From: Chlorobiaceae bacterium
GTDB lineage: Bacteria > Bacteroidota > Chlorobiia > Chlorobiales > Chlorobiaceae
Assembly: GCA_013335405.1 (NCBI GenBank)
Contig: JAAXVR010000003.1
Span: 46,550-110,549 of the forward strand
Length of the DNA stretch: 64,000 bases
Direction of reading: 5' to 3'
The position numbers and the translations under genes are program-made. Positions 11,183 through 21,763 of the stretch are shown here, piece by piece (position 1 is the first letter of the stretch; each line of letters starts with the position of its first letter). The notes beneath the pieces are model-generated. The model saw nothing but the letters and a program-made list of their open reading frames with translations. It had not been told where the DNA came from and ran no database searches.

Positions 11183-12271
11183 TCAAGGTGTCAGATAAAG
11201 GTAATCATAATGGACCAGAGGTTTCTGGTCTTTCTGTCCCATCAGTGAGATCGTTTTTTCGGAACTGTACTGAGCCATGCCGTACCCGAGTACGTTTCTA
11301 TTCTCTGAATATATTTTTATGATGTCGCCTTTCAGGAACCGGCCTTCCACCGACATGACACCGACCGGCAGGAGGCTGTTGGCCCTTGTATCGGCAACGA
11401 GTGCCGTTTCCGCCCCTCTGTTTATGGTTACGGAGCCTTTTTCAAGGCCCTCGCTCGTGGCGATCCAGCGTTTGGGTCCATGCGTGGTTTTCTCGGCAAG
11501 GAATTTCGTGCCGATTTTTTCGCCCTCGAGAAGCGAGAGCAGAATCCCCGGTGTACGACCGTTGGCGATATGGACCGTGATGCCGAGTCTGGAGAGCTTG
11601 TGTGCGATATGGCATTTGGTCAGCATCCCCCCCCTCCCGAACTCCGATTTGCCGGGACTGATATACTGATGAAAATGTTTTGTCGATGGATCGATTTCAC
11701 TGATCACTGTTCCGTCATCCTTTGAAAGATCGAACAGACCGTCAACGTGTGAAAGAATGATATAGCCTTCGACGTCCATCATCGAAGCGATAAGACCCGA
11801 CAGTTCGTCGTTGTCGGTGAACATCAGTTCAGTGACCGAAACCGCATCGTTTTCATTCACGACGGGGATGATGTTCTGCTGCAGGAGCGAAGCAAAGCAG
11901 GTTTGCATGTTCAGGTAGTGGAGACGGTCCCTGAAATCACTTTTCGTTACGAGTATCTGAGCGGTTATCAGGCCGTTACGCGCAAAAAGTTCGGTGTAGG
12001 TGCTGATGAGCTTGATCTGGCCTGTCGATGCAAGCACCTGCCTCGCTGCCACCGGGGTAAGGTTGCGTGATGGTTTTACAAGGGATCTCCCGGCACCGAC
12101 GGCACCTGATGAAACGAGGATGATCGCGATGCCTTTTTTCCGGAGCAGGGCAATCTGGGATGTCAGGCTTTCCAGGATATCCAGGTCGAGTTCACCGGTT
12201 TTTGACGTGATGACGTTTGTACCGACCTTGACGACTATTTTTCTATAGAGGGGTTGCTGTAAATGTCTCAT
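11183..12271 (-). CDS. proB: Glutamate 5-kinase
   Basis: First enzyme of proline synthesis; phosphorylates the gamma-carboxyl of glutamate and is usually feedback-inhibited by proline. The amino-acid-kinase domain shows [11 protein letters not shown] at the start, [12 protein letters not shown], and [24 protein letters not shown]-terminal PUA domain (about residues 275-350) is present, making 362 residues. It is the first gene of the minus-strand proB-proA-lolD-like-MFS chain, whose promoter must lie in the long noncoding region to its right. Confidence 0.95.
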   Translation of the reverse strand: MRHLQQPLYRKIVVKVGTNVITSKTGELDLDILESLTSQIALLRKKGIAIILVSSGAVGAGRSLVKPSRNLTPVAARQVLASTGQIKLISTYTELFARNGLITAQILVTKSDFRDRLHYLNMQTCFASLLQQNIIPVVNENDAVSVTELMFTDNDELSGLIASMMDVEGYIILSHVDGLFDLSKDDGTVISEIDPSTKHFHQYISPGKSEFGRGGMLTKCHIAHKLSRLGITVHIANGRTPGILLSLLEGEKIGTKFLAEKTTHGPKRWIATSEGLEKGSVTINRGAETALVADTRANSLLPVGVMSVEGRFLKGDIIKIYSENRNVLGYGMAQYSSEKTISLMGQKDQKPLVHYDYLYLTP

Positions 12272-13735
12272 ACGATGTTACCGTGTCTATCAGACAGTGA
12301 CGTTCTGCAGAAGCGTGTTCCCTGATTGCCTTGAAAGTTGTAACGACTAAGATAAAAAATAGGATCAAACCCCGGCATCTTCCCTCGGGTTCCCGGCACG
12401 ATTTTTTTCTTCGACGGCAAGAGGTTTCTGTCATGGAATCCGAGCAAAGCGAGTTTCAATGCTGAAGCTTTTCGTCCAGGAAGAACGAAGGAAAAGCTGA
12501 TACATTTATTGAAAATCGATCATGGTCTTCCGATTATTCTTCAGTTTTTTTCTGCGGCAGTTCTCTGATCATTCCGATAAAAAATCAACCAGCCGGGAAA
12601 CAGGTACAAGGCATCGCTACCGAAATTACCATGCATTTGTCATCAGAGGTTTCAAGGAAGGGATAAACGGCGTTAAAACAACGTATGAAAATTTGTTCTG
12701 ACCGCAAAGAACCATTATGCAGGGACAATGGCAGCTGCAGACTGTTGTTCCATTGTTCAGCCGGTGGATATGCTTTATGGCAACCAGACAGGTTGTACCA
12801 TATCCTGCCATGATGACATGATTTCATGTTCCGGTTCACAGTTTCACATCAAATCAGTTCAGAAAAAGAGTTGCGATTGAACCTCCTCCAACAGGAAACA
12901 CAACCGATTTCCCTTTATTGCTACATGCATCTGCCCCTGGAAACCCTCTGTGTAACAAAGACCAATAATGTTGGTATGTTGTTGGCTGTTGTGTTGATGA
13001 TTTGTTGGTAACTTGTTGACAGGGTGTTTATATGTTGTTGATGAGTCATTGTTTGTTGACAGGAAAAATTGTTTATATGGTTGTTTTAAAATAATTTGAT
13101 GTTTTATGAGTAATTTGTTTTCCGGTTATGCGGCTCTCTTTTCGTTCGTGACGTTATTTCTGTTCTGTTTGAGATTGAAAGGCATTTCCGTTTCTCTGAC
13201 AGCATGCTGTTCATATCAGAAAAAATGAATAAACTGAGGGAGGTATCTATTTGAAGGATGATTTTATTTTTTAGAATTCATTATTGTAAAAAAACGGTAT
13301 TTTTTGACAGATACAGAACCCGCAACACGGTTCACATTTCGGAAAGTGAAGGTGAAAACAAGAGTTTCCGTGTGTAACGGGATTGAAACAATCTGCCTTT
13401 GGCTGAAATTTTTCTGCCTGTATTGATGATTTTTTTAAGCAATCAGGTGGCGGTTGAGACGGTATGCATCCGGTAAATAAGTGACGGGATAGGCGTAGTG
13501 TTTGCGGGGCTTTGACGCAGTTTTGGTTCAATTGAAAAGAAATGCATATTTCACAAGCAGACATGGTGTTACCGTCAAATCCGGTTGACGTGCCGACGCC
13601 TGAAATCTCACGCGGTGAAGAGAAACGGTTTCCAGAATTCCATTGTCCGTTATCCGACCTGAATTCCTATTTATCCGTCTGTGAGGAAGGTCTGATCGAT
13701 CGCTGAAAAACGTATCGCTGTGAAGAACTTTCGGA
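12272..13735. other. Gene-poor 1.46 kb stretch with T/G-rich low-complexity segment
   Basis: No convincing gene is visible on either strand. The open frames are short, lack ribosome sites and look like random sequence. From about 12,960 to 13,080 the plus strand is dominated by GTTG/TTGTTG words (for example TTGTTGGTAACTTGTTGAC), followed by an A/T-rich part to about 13,280. No tRNA, ribosomal or clear DnaA-box pattern (TTATCCACA) was found. It must hold the divergent promoters for proB and the antiporter gene. Confidence 0.55.
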
Positions 13736-13756
13736 TTGAATCTATCGATATTGTCG

Positions 13757-15922
13757 ATGAGCCCGTTTGCCATACCTCTTCCATTGAAGAATCCGGTACT
13801 GCAGTTTTCACTGATATTGTTCATCATTCTGTTTGTCCCGCTTTTTTTCAAACGCCTGAAAATTCCGAGCCTGGTCAGTCTGATCATTGCCGGAGCGGTC
13901 GTCGGACCGAACGGCCTGAACCTCATGCTGCGTGACAGCAGTATTCTCCTGTTCGGAACGGTCGGGCTTCTCTATATCATGTTTCTTGCAGGCCTCGAGA
14001 TCGATGTAGAGGATTTCCGAAAAAACAGTGTTAAAAGCACCCTGTTCGGCCTCTATACATTTTTCATTTCGATAACGCTGGGTATTGTCGTCGGGATTTA
14101 TCTTCTCCATTTTTCACTGCTTTCATCAATCCTCATCGGCAGTATTTTCGCTTCGCATACTCTTATTCTCTATCCGCTGATCAGCAAACTTGGCATCGCG
14201 AAGGACAAGGCGGTCAACATATCGATCGGTGGTACACTGGTCACCGATACCCTCGCGCTTCTTGTTCTTGCGGTTGTTGCAGGCATTTCGAACGGCGAGA
14301 TAACCGGTGTTTTCTGGATCAGGCTGTTTCTGGGGATTACGTGTTTCAGCGGCATCGTGCTGCTGCTCTTTCCGATAATAGCCCGCTGGTTTTTCAAACG
14401 CTTCGATGACAGTGTTCTGCAATACCTTTTCGTGCTGGCCCTCGTCTTTTTCAGCGGCTTTCTTGCGGAAGCGGCAGGGGTTGAAGCTATCATCGGGGCT
14501 TTTCTTGGCGGCCTTGCCCTGAACAGGCTGATTGCGAGGACCTCTCCGCTCATGAATCGTATCCGGTTCGTCGGAAATGCGATTTTTATTCCGTTTTTCC
14601 TGATCGGTGTCGGCATGCTCATCGATATCAGGGCGGTATTCAAGGATTATGAAACGATCCGGGTGGCTGTTGTCATTACTGTTGCCGCCTCTGCAGCAAA
14701 ATATGTTTCCGCCTGGATCACACAGAAATTTTTCGGTTTTTCTCTCGATCAGCGGCGGCTTATTTTCGGGCTGATCAGTGCGCATGCCGCTGTCGCACTC
14801 GCCACCGTGCTAATCGGTTACAATATCGTCACTGGTACCGCTCCTGACGGTACTCCACAGAGACTGCTGAACGAACCGGTGCTGAACGGAACCATTCTGT
14901 TCATTCTCGTTACCTGTATTCTCGCTACCGTTGTGGGACAGAAAGGAGCGCACAATATCGCCCTGGCCGAATCGGCGGAAGAAGCGGCCGAAAGAGGGAC
15001 CGACAGCGATGAGGAGCGGATCCTGATTCCGCTGGGCGACGCCGGTATTGTCGACGAACTTGTAAACCTCGGGGTAACGGTTAAATCGCAGAAAAGCCGG
15101 AACGGTATTTATGCCCTCCATGTCGCACATTATGGATTGTCCGAAGAGAGCGTGAAAAAAAACGCAGGAAGCATTCTTGAAAAAGCCGAGGTAGCCGCTT
15201 CTTCCACTGACAATACACTTACTTCAATTCTGCGTTATGACTGTGATGTGGTCAACGGTATAGCGGGAGTGATAAAAGAGAGGAAAATCACCGACCTCAT
15301 CATGGGCTTTCAACAAAAGAACAGCGTCACGGAAAGTATCACGGGCTGTTCTTCCGAGGATATTCTTGGACGCTGCAATGTTACGACGTTCATTTACAAA
15401 CCGTTTCAGCCACTGGCCACGATCAGGAGGACTATCCTTGTCATTCCTGCGGAAGGAGAGAATGAACCGGGATTCATGTTATGGATGCGGAAAGTCGTCA
15501 ATATCGTCAGACATACAGGGTCCAGGCTTCTCGTTTATGCTCAGAAGCAGACCATAGCAGGCATGAGGAATACCGATGCATGGAAAGAGATCATTTCCGA
15601 TTACCGGGTATTCAGGGACTGGGATGATTTTCCATCGCTCGCACGCGAAATAAGAAGTGACGACAATGTCCTCATCGTGATGAGCAGGAAGGGTCACCTC
15701 TCCTATCATCACAAAATGGACAAAATTTCCTATTACCTGAACAGATACTTCCGGGAGAACAGCTTCATCCTGATTTACCCGGTGCAGGCAGGGATGCCGG
15801 AACCGGAATGCGCAAAACCTTCTGATGAGCCAGTAAGGACAGTATTCATTCAGTTGCGTGATTTGGGCAGGCAACTTGGCAGAATCTACCGGAAACCGGA
15901 AGGTGAATCCGAAGGAAAATGA
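13757..15922 (+). CDS. CPA2-type cation:proton antiporter with C-terminal USP-like region
   Basis: Monovalent cation/H+ exchanger of the Kef/Nap family in the inner membrane. The first 400 residues form about twelve hydrophobic segments with the family features LIIAGAVVGPNGLN, FLAGLEIDVEDFRK and EAIIGAFLGGLALNRL. Residues about 425-720 are soluble and resemble two universal-stress-protein-like folds (LTSILRYDCDVVNGI and TILVIPAEGENEP), which often sit behind such antiporters. ATG 13757 (MSPFAIPLPL) is preferred over an in-frame TTG at 13736. It stands alone, convergent with the Fur-family gene. Confidence 0.85.
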   Translation: MSPFAIPLPLKNPVLQFSLILFIILFVPLFFKRLKIPSLVSLIIAGAVVGPNGLNLMLRDSSILLFGTVGLLYIMFLAGLEIDVEDFRKNSVKSTLFGLYTFFISITLGIVVGIYLLHFSLLSSILIGSIFASHTLILYPLISKLGIAKDKAVNISIGGTLVTDTLALLVLAVVAGISNGEITGVFWIRLFLGITCFSGIVLLLFPIIARWFFKRFDDSVLQYLFVLALVFFSGFLAEAAGVEAIIGAFLGGLALNRLIARTSPLMNRIRFVGNAIFIPFFLIGVGMLIDIRAVFKDYETIRVAVVITVAASAAKYVSAWITQKFFGFSLDQRRLIFGLISAHAAVALATVLIGYNIVTGTAPDGTPQRLLNEPVLNGTILFILVTCILATVVGQKGAHNIALAESAEEAAERGTDSDEERILIPLGDAGIVDELVNLGVTVKSQKSRNGIYALHVAHYGLSEESVKKNAGSILEKAEVAASSTDNTLTSILRYDCDVVNGIAGVIKERKITDLIMGFQQKNSVTESITGCSSEDILGRCNVTTFIYKPFQPLATIRRTILVIPAEGENEPGFMLWMRKVVNIVRHTGSRLLVYAQKQTIAGMRNTDAWKEIISDYRVFRDWDDFPSLAREIRSDDNVLIVMSRKGHLSYHHKMDKISYYLNRYFRENSFILIYPVQAGMPEPECAKPSDEPVRTVFIQLRDLGRQLGRIYRKPEGESEGK

Positions 15923-15938
15923 ACGGAAGCGGATTGTG

Positions 15939-16436
15939 TCATGTTTTTTTCATTCTTTCCTGCAGATCCTTGTGCCTGGTGCACTTGCCGAAAAGTTGAA
16001 GGGTAAAGCCATCAGGCTCGAAACCATTTTCCCTGCAGAGGGCATCGAGCTTTTCAGAGAGTGTCGTATCGGTTATTTCCATCACTTTGCCGCATTCGTT
16101 GCAAACCATGTGCAGGTGATTTTCCACACCGTAGGCTTTTTCGTAATGGGTATGCTTGTGGCCGAGGTCGGTTCTGGAGACCAGGTGGAATTTCAGGAGC
16201 AGGTCGAGGGTATGGTAAACCGTCGCACGGGATATGCCGACCCCCCGGTTTTTCAGCTTGACGAAAAGTTCGTCTGCATCGAGATGGGTATTGGAGCGGT
16301 AAATTTCCTGCAGTACCTCGATACGTTCGGATGTACATCGGAGCCCGTTTTCTTTCATTCCGACACGGAACTGGGCTTCGGCCAGCCTTGTGACGTTCCT
16401 GGTTTTATCCTTTTTTTCTGACGCGGAAGCGGACAT
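15939..16436 (-). CDS. Fur-family transcriptional regulator
   Basis: Metal-dependent repressor of the Fur/PerR/Zur family, about 165 residues. The winged helix includes GLRCTSERIEVLQEIYRS and the recognition helix region GISRATVYHTLDLL. The dimerization domain shows HYEKAYGVENHLHMVCNECGKVMEI with the conserved His cluster and CxxC. The second C-terminal CxxC of the structural zinc site is reduced to one Cys (GKCTRHKD), so the metal site is atypical. ATG 16436 (MSASASEKKD) is preferred over a longer frame. Whether it is Fur or PerR cannot be decided. Confidence 0.88.
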   Translation of the reverse strand: MSASASEKKDKTRNVTRLAEAQFRVGMKENGLRCTSERIEVLQEIYRSNTHLDADELFVKLKNRGVGISRATVYHTLDLLLKFHLVSRTDLGHKHTHYEKAYGVENHLHMVCNECGKVMEITDTTLSEKLDALCRENGFEPDGFTLQLFGKCTRHKDLQERMKKT

Positions 16437-16599
16437 CTGGCTGATTTTTCTGAATATGATTACGAGTCGGGGCTGCATCAGCTGCGGGACTGAGTGTCCC
16501 CGTGTCCCCGGGAATTTCTCCATGAAGTTACAAATTCAGGAATACCCTTGCAACGCAGGGTTCCTTTCACGGCCGGTTGTGAGCCGGGAATATTCTTGG

Positions 16600-19500
16600 T
16601 TATTTATCGTTCAGAGACCTTATCATATCGAGCAGCTCGCTTTTTCTGACGGGTTTTGCCAGGAACCCGTCGCATCCCGCATAAAATGCTTTTTCCCTGT
16701 CTTCGGGTGATGCGAAAGCAGTCTGGGCGATGACCAGCAGATCAGGTCGCATCTGCTTGATAAGCCGTGTTGCTTCAAAACCGTTCATATCGGGCATTTT
16801 GATGTCCATCAGCACAAGGTTGGTTCCGGGGTGCTGCCTTACCAGTTCCACAGCTTCCCTGCCGTTCGAAGCGATCATGATGTTGATGTTTTCATGTTTC
16901 AGTGATTTTTTCAGCAGGAGAGCGCTTACTTCGTCGTCTTCGGCGATGACGATGGTCATCACAGGCTTTTCCGGGGATTCTGAGGCTACCGGGTGAACGG
17001 GGTCCGTATGCCGTTCGGGAGTACAGGGGAGCGTGAAATAGAACCTGCTGCCTCCTGATATGCCGGGCTCGACATGGATGATACCGCCAAGCATTTCGAT
17101 ATATGATTTCGTTATGCTCAGCCCGAGTCCTGCACCATCATGCATGCGGGAGAGGGTGTTGTCGACCTGGTTGAAGCGTTCGAAGATTTTTTCCTTCATT
17201 CCGGACGGAATTCCTACGCCGGTATCGACGACATAAAACTCCAGCAGGTTCTCCTTTTTTTCACATCCGAAATCGATATCCCCTTCCGGAGTGAACTTCA
17301 TGGCATTCTCCAGCAGATTCGACATGATCAGTTCAAGTTTCGCCCCGTCGGTTATTATGAGGCTTTCTTCATCTGAAAGTCCGGATTTCCAGGTCAGCTG
17401 CAATCCTTTTTTTTCGGCATCGGCGGAGAATTTCTCATAGAGATAGCCAAGCAGGCTGTTGAGTGGTATTTCGGCAAGTTCGACCGGGGTATCTCTGGCA
17501 TCGATCCGTGAAATTTCGACAATATCGTTGATAAGCCTCATCATTCGCTCGCCGCTCTGCTGGATGAGCTCGATATATTCCCGTTGTTCCTCTCCCGAAA
17601 GCTGCTGTTCCTTCAGAAGTTGCGAGAACCCGAGGATGCCGTTCATCGGAGTTCGGATCTCATGGCTTATGTTGTTGATGAAGGCGGTCTTAAGGCGGTC
17701 GCTCTCTTCAGCTTTGTCCCTGGCTGCTACGAGTTCGTTCCATATTCTCTTTTTCTCGGTGATGTCTTCCTTTACCGCAACAAAACTGGTTATTCCGCCG
17801 TTTTCATCCCTGATGGCCGAAATGATGGCGTCTTCCCAGCAGAGGTCGCCATTTTTTTTTCTGTTCTGGAATTCACCGTGCCACACCTTTCCAGAGAGGA
17901 TGCTGCTCCAGAGATACTCGTAGAACTCATGGGGCATGAGTCCCGACTGCAGGATGCGCGGGTTTTTCCCCCTGGCTTCTTCGAAAGTGTACCCGGTGTG
18001 CTTCGTAAATGTGGAGTTCACATACTCGATGCAGCCTTCCGGGTCGGTGATGACCACGATAGCGGGGCTCTGTTCGAGGGCGACGCTCAGTTTTCCGATT
18101 TTTTTTTCAGCGATCATTCGCTCTGTAATGTCATGGATGATACAGTAAACGAGCACGTTGTCCTTGACAATCACTTTCTGTGCGAACACTTCGACCTCCC
18201 TGATCGAGCCGTCGGCTTTACTGTGGGTCGTTGTGAAACATCTTTTTTCCGTGTTTTTCCAGGAATCGAAAATATCCGTTATGACATCGGAAGAGCTGGG
18301 AGTGATATTCCTGATGTTCATCGAGCGCAGCTTGTCCTGCCCCCATCCGTAAAACTCTTCGGCGGCAAGGTTTGCATCGATAATGTCGCTGGTTTGCTGA
18401 TCGAGCAGTAACATCACTGCGGAATGCTGCTCGAAGAATTTCCTGAAGCGTTCTTCGCTTTCTCTCAATTTCATTTCGGCAGATTTCAGGTCAGTGACAT
18501 CCAGGACGATGCCGAGATAACGGGAAACGGTGCCGTCTCTTTCCATACAGGGCAGGCCCCTGCAGAAAATCCAGTGAATGGATGCATCGGCATGACGGAC
18601 ACGCCACTGTATTTTGAAAGGAAGACCATTTTCCGATGCTTCTGCTATGGCTTTTTCAGTCTTTTCCCTGTCCTCTTCGATAATGGACCGTTTCCAGCTT
18701 TCGTAGGACGGTTCCCAGGAATTCCTTGCAAGTCCGTAAAGCTCCCAGATGCCTTCCGTCCATTTGTTGACGCCGGTTTTCAGGTCCCACTCCCAGCCTC
18801 CGGTGCGGGATTCGTAAAGAATCCGCAGCAACTGCTCATTGTTTATGATAAGCTCCTGTTCTGTTTTCTTGTATTTCTCGATATCGGTCCCGGAGCTTAC
18901 CAGAAACATTTCGTTATCGACGATTATCCGCTTCGTCGATATCCTGAACCATCTGAAATCAGGTCCGCCATGGATCATCACCCTGATTTCGGCGGATTCT
19001 TCTGTACCGTTCTCCTTTATGTTTTCGAGCTTTGCAATGGCGAGGGCCCTGTCGTCCGGATGGAACAGATCGAAGGTGTTGATACCCGAGAGTTCATCCT
19101 CTTCCTTGCCCGTCACCACATTACGGAAATATGAATTGCACGAAATGATGGTTCCACCTGGATCGAGAACGACAAATGGGCCCGGGATGGCTTCCATCGC
19201 TTCCCTGTTGAACGCGGACTGTTTTTTTGTCCTCTTTTCGGCGATCCTGATGTCCGTGATATCCTGGGCAAAGATGTAGATACAGTCGAATATGCCTTCC
19301 TTGTTTTTTACCGGGTAGAGAGAGTTTCTGTAAAACCGGTTGTTTCTTTCATCTTCGAAAACAAGTCGTTGTCCCGTCAGGAAAGTTTCTTCGATCTTTT
19401 TTTTCCTTTCGCCGGCAATATCGGCAGGCAGGAGGCTGAAGGCATTCAACCCAATGCAATCCGGAATCTTTTTGCCGAAGGTGTCGGCAAAAGCCTTGTT

Positions 19501-19617
19501 GGCATCGATAATCATGCCATCGCGGTCGATGATGATTTTCGGTTCGGTGCTCTCCTCGAATATGACCCGATAGGTTATGTCCTGCTTCTCCCGCTTGCTT
19601 CCGGAATTACTTTGCAT
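16600..19617 (-). CDS. Multi-PAS hybrid sensor histidine kinase / response regulator
   Basis: Probably soluble sensor kinase of 1005 residues; no membrane segment is seen. About five consecutive PAS domains cover residues 15-640 (for example MIIDANKAFADTFGKK, GGWEWDLKTGVNKWTEG, CIEYVNSTFTKHTGYTF). They are followed by a HisKA domain with the phospho-acceptor His in NISHEIRTPMNGILGFSQLL and an ATPase domain (NLLENAMKFTP, DTGVGIP, GAGLGLSI). A C-terminal receiver domain has the acceptor Asp in VLMDIKMPDMNG and Lys in FLAKPVRK. No dedicated response regulator is adjacent. The input signal is unknown; PAS3 has a PAC-like C-terminal part. Confidence 0.92.
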   Translation of the reverse strand: MQSNSGSKREKQDITYRVIFEESTEPKIIIDRDGMIIDANKAFADTFGKKIPDCIGLNAFSLLPADIAGERKKKIEETFLTGQRLVFEDERNNRFYRNSLYPVKNKEGIFDCIYIFAQDITDIRIAEKRTKKQSAFNREAMEAIPGPFVVLDPGGTIISCNSYFRNVVTGKEEDELSGINTFDLFHPDDRALAIAKLENIKENGTEESAEIRVMIHGGPDFRWFRISTKRIIVDNEMFLVSSGTDIEKYKKTEQELIINNEQLLRILYESRTGGWEWDLKTGVNKWTEGIWELYGLARNSWEPSYESWKRSIIEEDREKTEKAIAEASENGLPFKIQWRVRHADASIHWIFCRGLPCMERDGTVSRYLGIVLDVTDLKSAEMKLRESEERFRKFFEQHSAVMLLLDQQTSDIIDANLAAEEFYGWGQDKLRSMNIRNITPSSSDVITDIFDSWKNTEKRCFTTTHSKADGSIREVEVFAQKVIVKDNVLVYCIIHDITERMIAEKKIGKLSVALEQSPAIVVITDPEGCIEYVNSTFTKHTGYTFEEARGKNPRILQSGLMPHEFYEYLWSSILSGKVWHGEFQNRKKNGDLCWEDAIISAIRDENGGITSFVAVKEDITEKKRIWNELVAARDKAEESDRLKTAFINNISHEIRTPMNGILGFSQLLKEQQLSGEEQREYIELIQQSGERMMRLINDIVEISRIDARDTPVELAEIPLNSLLGYLYEKFSADAEKKGLQLTWKSGLSDEESLIITDGAKLELIMSNLLENAMKFTPEGDIDFGCEKKENLLEFYVVDTGVGIPSGMKEKIFERFNQVDNTLSRMHDGAGLGLSITKSYIEMLGGIIHVEPGISGGSRFYFTLPCTPERHTDPVHPVASESPEKPVMTIVIAEDDEVSALLLKKSLKHENINIMIASNGREAVELVRQHPGTNLVLMDIKMPDMNGFEATRLIKQMRPDLLVIAQTAFASPEDREKAFYAGCDGFLAKPVRKSELLDMIRSLNDK

Positions 19618-20135
19618 GTTGTCAGTTTCTTGTTTTCAGGACGTTTGTTGACCTGTTCAGTACATAAAGCTGAAAGAAAAAGCGGCAGAGTATCTTGTCT
19701 GCTGAAGCAGGATACTGTCAGATGCGGCAGGGGGGGACTGCATTTCAGGAGTATCAGATATACCTGTTTGTTTGTTCGGGGGTGGAAGCAAACCATTGCA
19801 CGATGGCCCGATTATAATACATGATTACGAAAAAAATAAATTACATCAAAAAGCCGGTTTTTCGCCGTATTTACGCAGGTCGTCGTTAACCTGCGTTCAT
19901 TCAATATCATATCGATTGATATGCCGGATTTGCGGATAGTATATTATTATAGCGGATTTACCGGAATTTCTGCTGAATCCTCCCTGTACATGAATCATGG
20001 CGGAGCTATTTTCCTCACCTGAACTTTTTCTATATTCAGTCCGGTTGTATTTCATTGAGATGATTGTTCCGTAAAGCGCTGCGGAGCGCAACGCTCCCAT
20101 CGAGGTGCGTTGATGAGTTTAAAATGATGCAGAAG
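19618..20135. other. Intergenic region between kinase gene and def
   Basis: About 520 bp without a supported gene. It is the divergent promoter region for the kinase (minus) and def (plus). Two short inverted repeats are visible: CGCAGGT...ACCTGCG near 19,874-19,895 and CATATCGATTGATATG near 19,909-19,924. The frame of def is open upstream to 20,064 but without family similarity. Confidence 0.45.
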
Positions 20136-20699
20136 ATGATATTGCCTATCAACATATACAGTGACGAGGTACTGAAAAAGAAAGCCCGTCCGATGAAAGG
20201 AGTTGACAGCTCGACAGCGGAGCTTATAGACGCCATGTTCGAGTCGATGCGCAACGCATCAGGCATCGGGCTTGCCGCACCCCAGGTAGGTCACTCAATC
20301 CGCCTGCTTGTGGTCGATGTTTCCTGCATGAAAGAGCATGCAGCGGAAAAACCGATGATCGTGATCAATCCGCATATCCAGTCTGCAAGGGGTGCCAACA
20401 CGATGGAAGAGGGTTGCCTGAGTGTGCCTGGCGTCCTCGGGGATGTTGTGCGTCCATCCGCCATCACCCTGAAATATCGTGACGAGCATTTCCAGGAACG
20501 GACAGGGGAGTTTTCCGGAATGCTTGCACGGGTTCTTCAGCATGAGATAGACCATCTTGACGGAACGCTTTTCGTGGAGAGGCTTGACAAGAGAGAGCGT
20601 CGTAAAATACAGATCAGGCTTGACGAACTCTCAGCCGGCATCGTCGATGCCGCGTACCCGCATTCCCGTGAAATTCTTCCCGAGGCCCCGGCGGAGTGA
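20136..20699 (+). CDS. def: Peptide deformylase
   Basis: Removes the N-formyl group from nascent proteins using a metal ion. The three motifs are intact: [10 protein letters not shown] (residues about 43-52), EEGCLSVPG with the metal-binding Cys, and QHEIDHLDG with two metal-binding His and the catalytic Glu. ATG 20136 gives [10 protein letters not shown], the expected N-terminus, and 187 residues. It overlaps fmt by 4 bp (GTGA), so deformylase and formyltransferase are translationally coupled. Confidence 0.95.
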   Translation: MILPINIYSDEVLKKKARPMKGVDSSTAELIDAMFESMRNASGIGLAAPQVGHSIRLLVVDVSCMKEHAAEKPMIVINPHIQSARGANTMEEGCLSVPGVLGDVVRPSAITLKYRDEHFQERTGEFSGMLARVLQHEIDHLDGTLFVERLDKRERRKIQIRLDELSAGIVDAAYPHSREILPEAPAE

Positions 20700-21643
20700 G
20701 CTTGCTGCGCGTTATATTCATGGGAACGCCGTCGTTTGCGGTTCCATCTCTCCGGGCCATTGCCGCAGAAAAGGAGTTCGATGTGGTGCTCGTCGTGACA
20801 GGTCCGGACAAACCCCGACGGGGAAAACATTCGGAACCTGAGCCTACGGCTGTTAAATCTGCCGCTCTTGCTCTCGGTCTGCCGGTCTATGAAACCGATG
20901 ATGTCGAAGATCCACTTTTCGAGGAGAAAGTGGCATCCTGCAGGGCCGACATCATGGTCGTCGCGGCTTTCCGCATCCTGCCCCCTTCGGTCTATACGAA
21001 AGCCCGCCTTGGTTCGTTCAACCTCCACGCATCGCTTCTTCCCGCATATCGTGGAGCGGCGCCGATCAACTGGGCGATCATCAGGGGAGAGCGTGAAACT
21101 GGGGTCACGACGTTTTTCCTGCAGGAACGGGTCGATACCGGCAATATCATCCTGAAAGAGAAAACTTCGATCGGTCCTGAAGAACATGCTTTCGGTCTTG
21201 CAGAAAGATTGTCCTGCATCGGGGCCGGTGCGGTCGTCGAAAGCCTTCGCCTCATCGCTTCCGGCAATGCGGCAGTATCGGCACAGGACGATGCCCGGGC
21301 AACGAAGGCTCCGAAGCTTACAAGGGAAAACACCAGGATCGTTTGGTCCCGTCCGGTATCCTCCCTCCATGATTTCATCAGGGGTCTTGCGCTGAAACCC
21401 GCCGCTTGGACCACCTTCGAAGGAAAAACCATGAAGATCTTCAGGGCCCGACTCATCGAACATTCAGGTACGTGGGCCGGTAATCCCGGAACTGTCCTGA
21501 TCGACGGGAACAGGTTCTTTGTCAGCGGCAGCGATGGCTGGATAGAAGTACTTTCACTGCAGCTCGAAGGGAAGAAAACCATGGATGCGGCAGAATTTCT
21601 CAGGGGTTTCCGCCAGACCGGGGAACCGCTCGTTCTCCTCTGA
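20696..21643 (+). CDS. fmt: Methionyl-tRNA formyltransferase
   Basis: Transfers a formyl group from 10-formyl-tetrahydrofolate to initiator Met-tRNA. N-terminal [18 protein letters not shown] and the catalytic region [21 protein letters not shown] (Asn, His and following residues of the hydrolase/transferase fold) are intact, followed by the GVTTF and DTGNI motifs and the C-terminal OB-like domain. The length of 315 residues is normal. The start is GTG 20696, which overlaps the def stop. Confidence 0.95.
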   Translation: MSLLRVIFMGTPSFAVPSLRAIAAEKEFDVVLVVTGPDKPRRGKHSEPEPTAVKSAALALGLPVYETDDVEDPLFEEKVASCRADIMVVAAFRILPPSVYTKARLGSFNLHASLLPAYRGAAPINWAIIRGERETGVTTFFLQERVDTGNIILKEKTSIGPEEHAFGLAERLSCIGAGAVVESLRLIASGNAAVSAQDDARATKAPKLTRENTRIVWSRPVSSLHDFIRGLALKPAAWTTFEGKTMKIFRARLIEHSGTWAGNPGTVLIDGNRFFVSGSDGWIEVLSLQLEGKKTMDAAEFLRGFRQTGEPLVLL

Positions 21644-21763
21644 CACCCGGTTCAATCATGGTGTAAGCCACCCGCACTCTTTCACACCGTCTGTCGTGCC
21701 ACAATCCCATTATTTCATTATATTCACGTTTTGCAAAATTACGATCAATCAAACGCTCTTTCT

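Noticed and set aside
13271..13564. 97-codon Cys-rich minus-strand frame in the gene desert
   Set aside because: No ribosome site, no hydrophobic or domain pattern, and neighbouring frames of similar length exist by chance.
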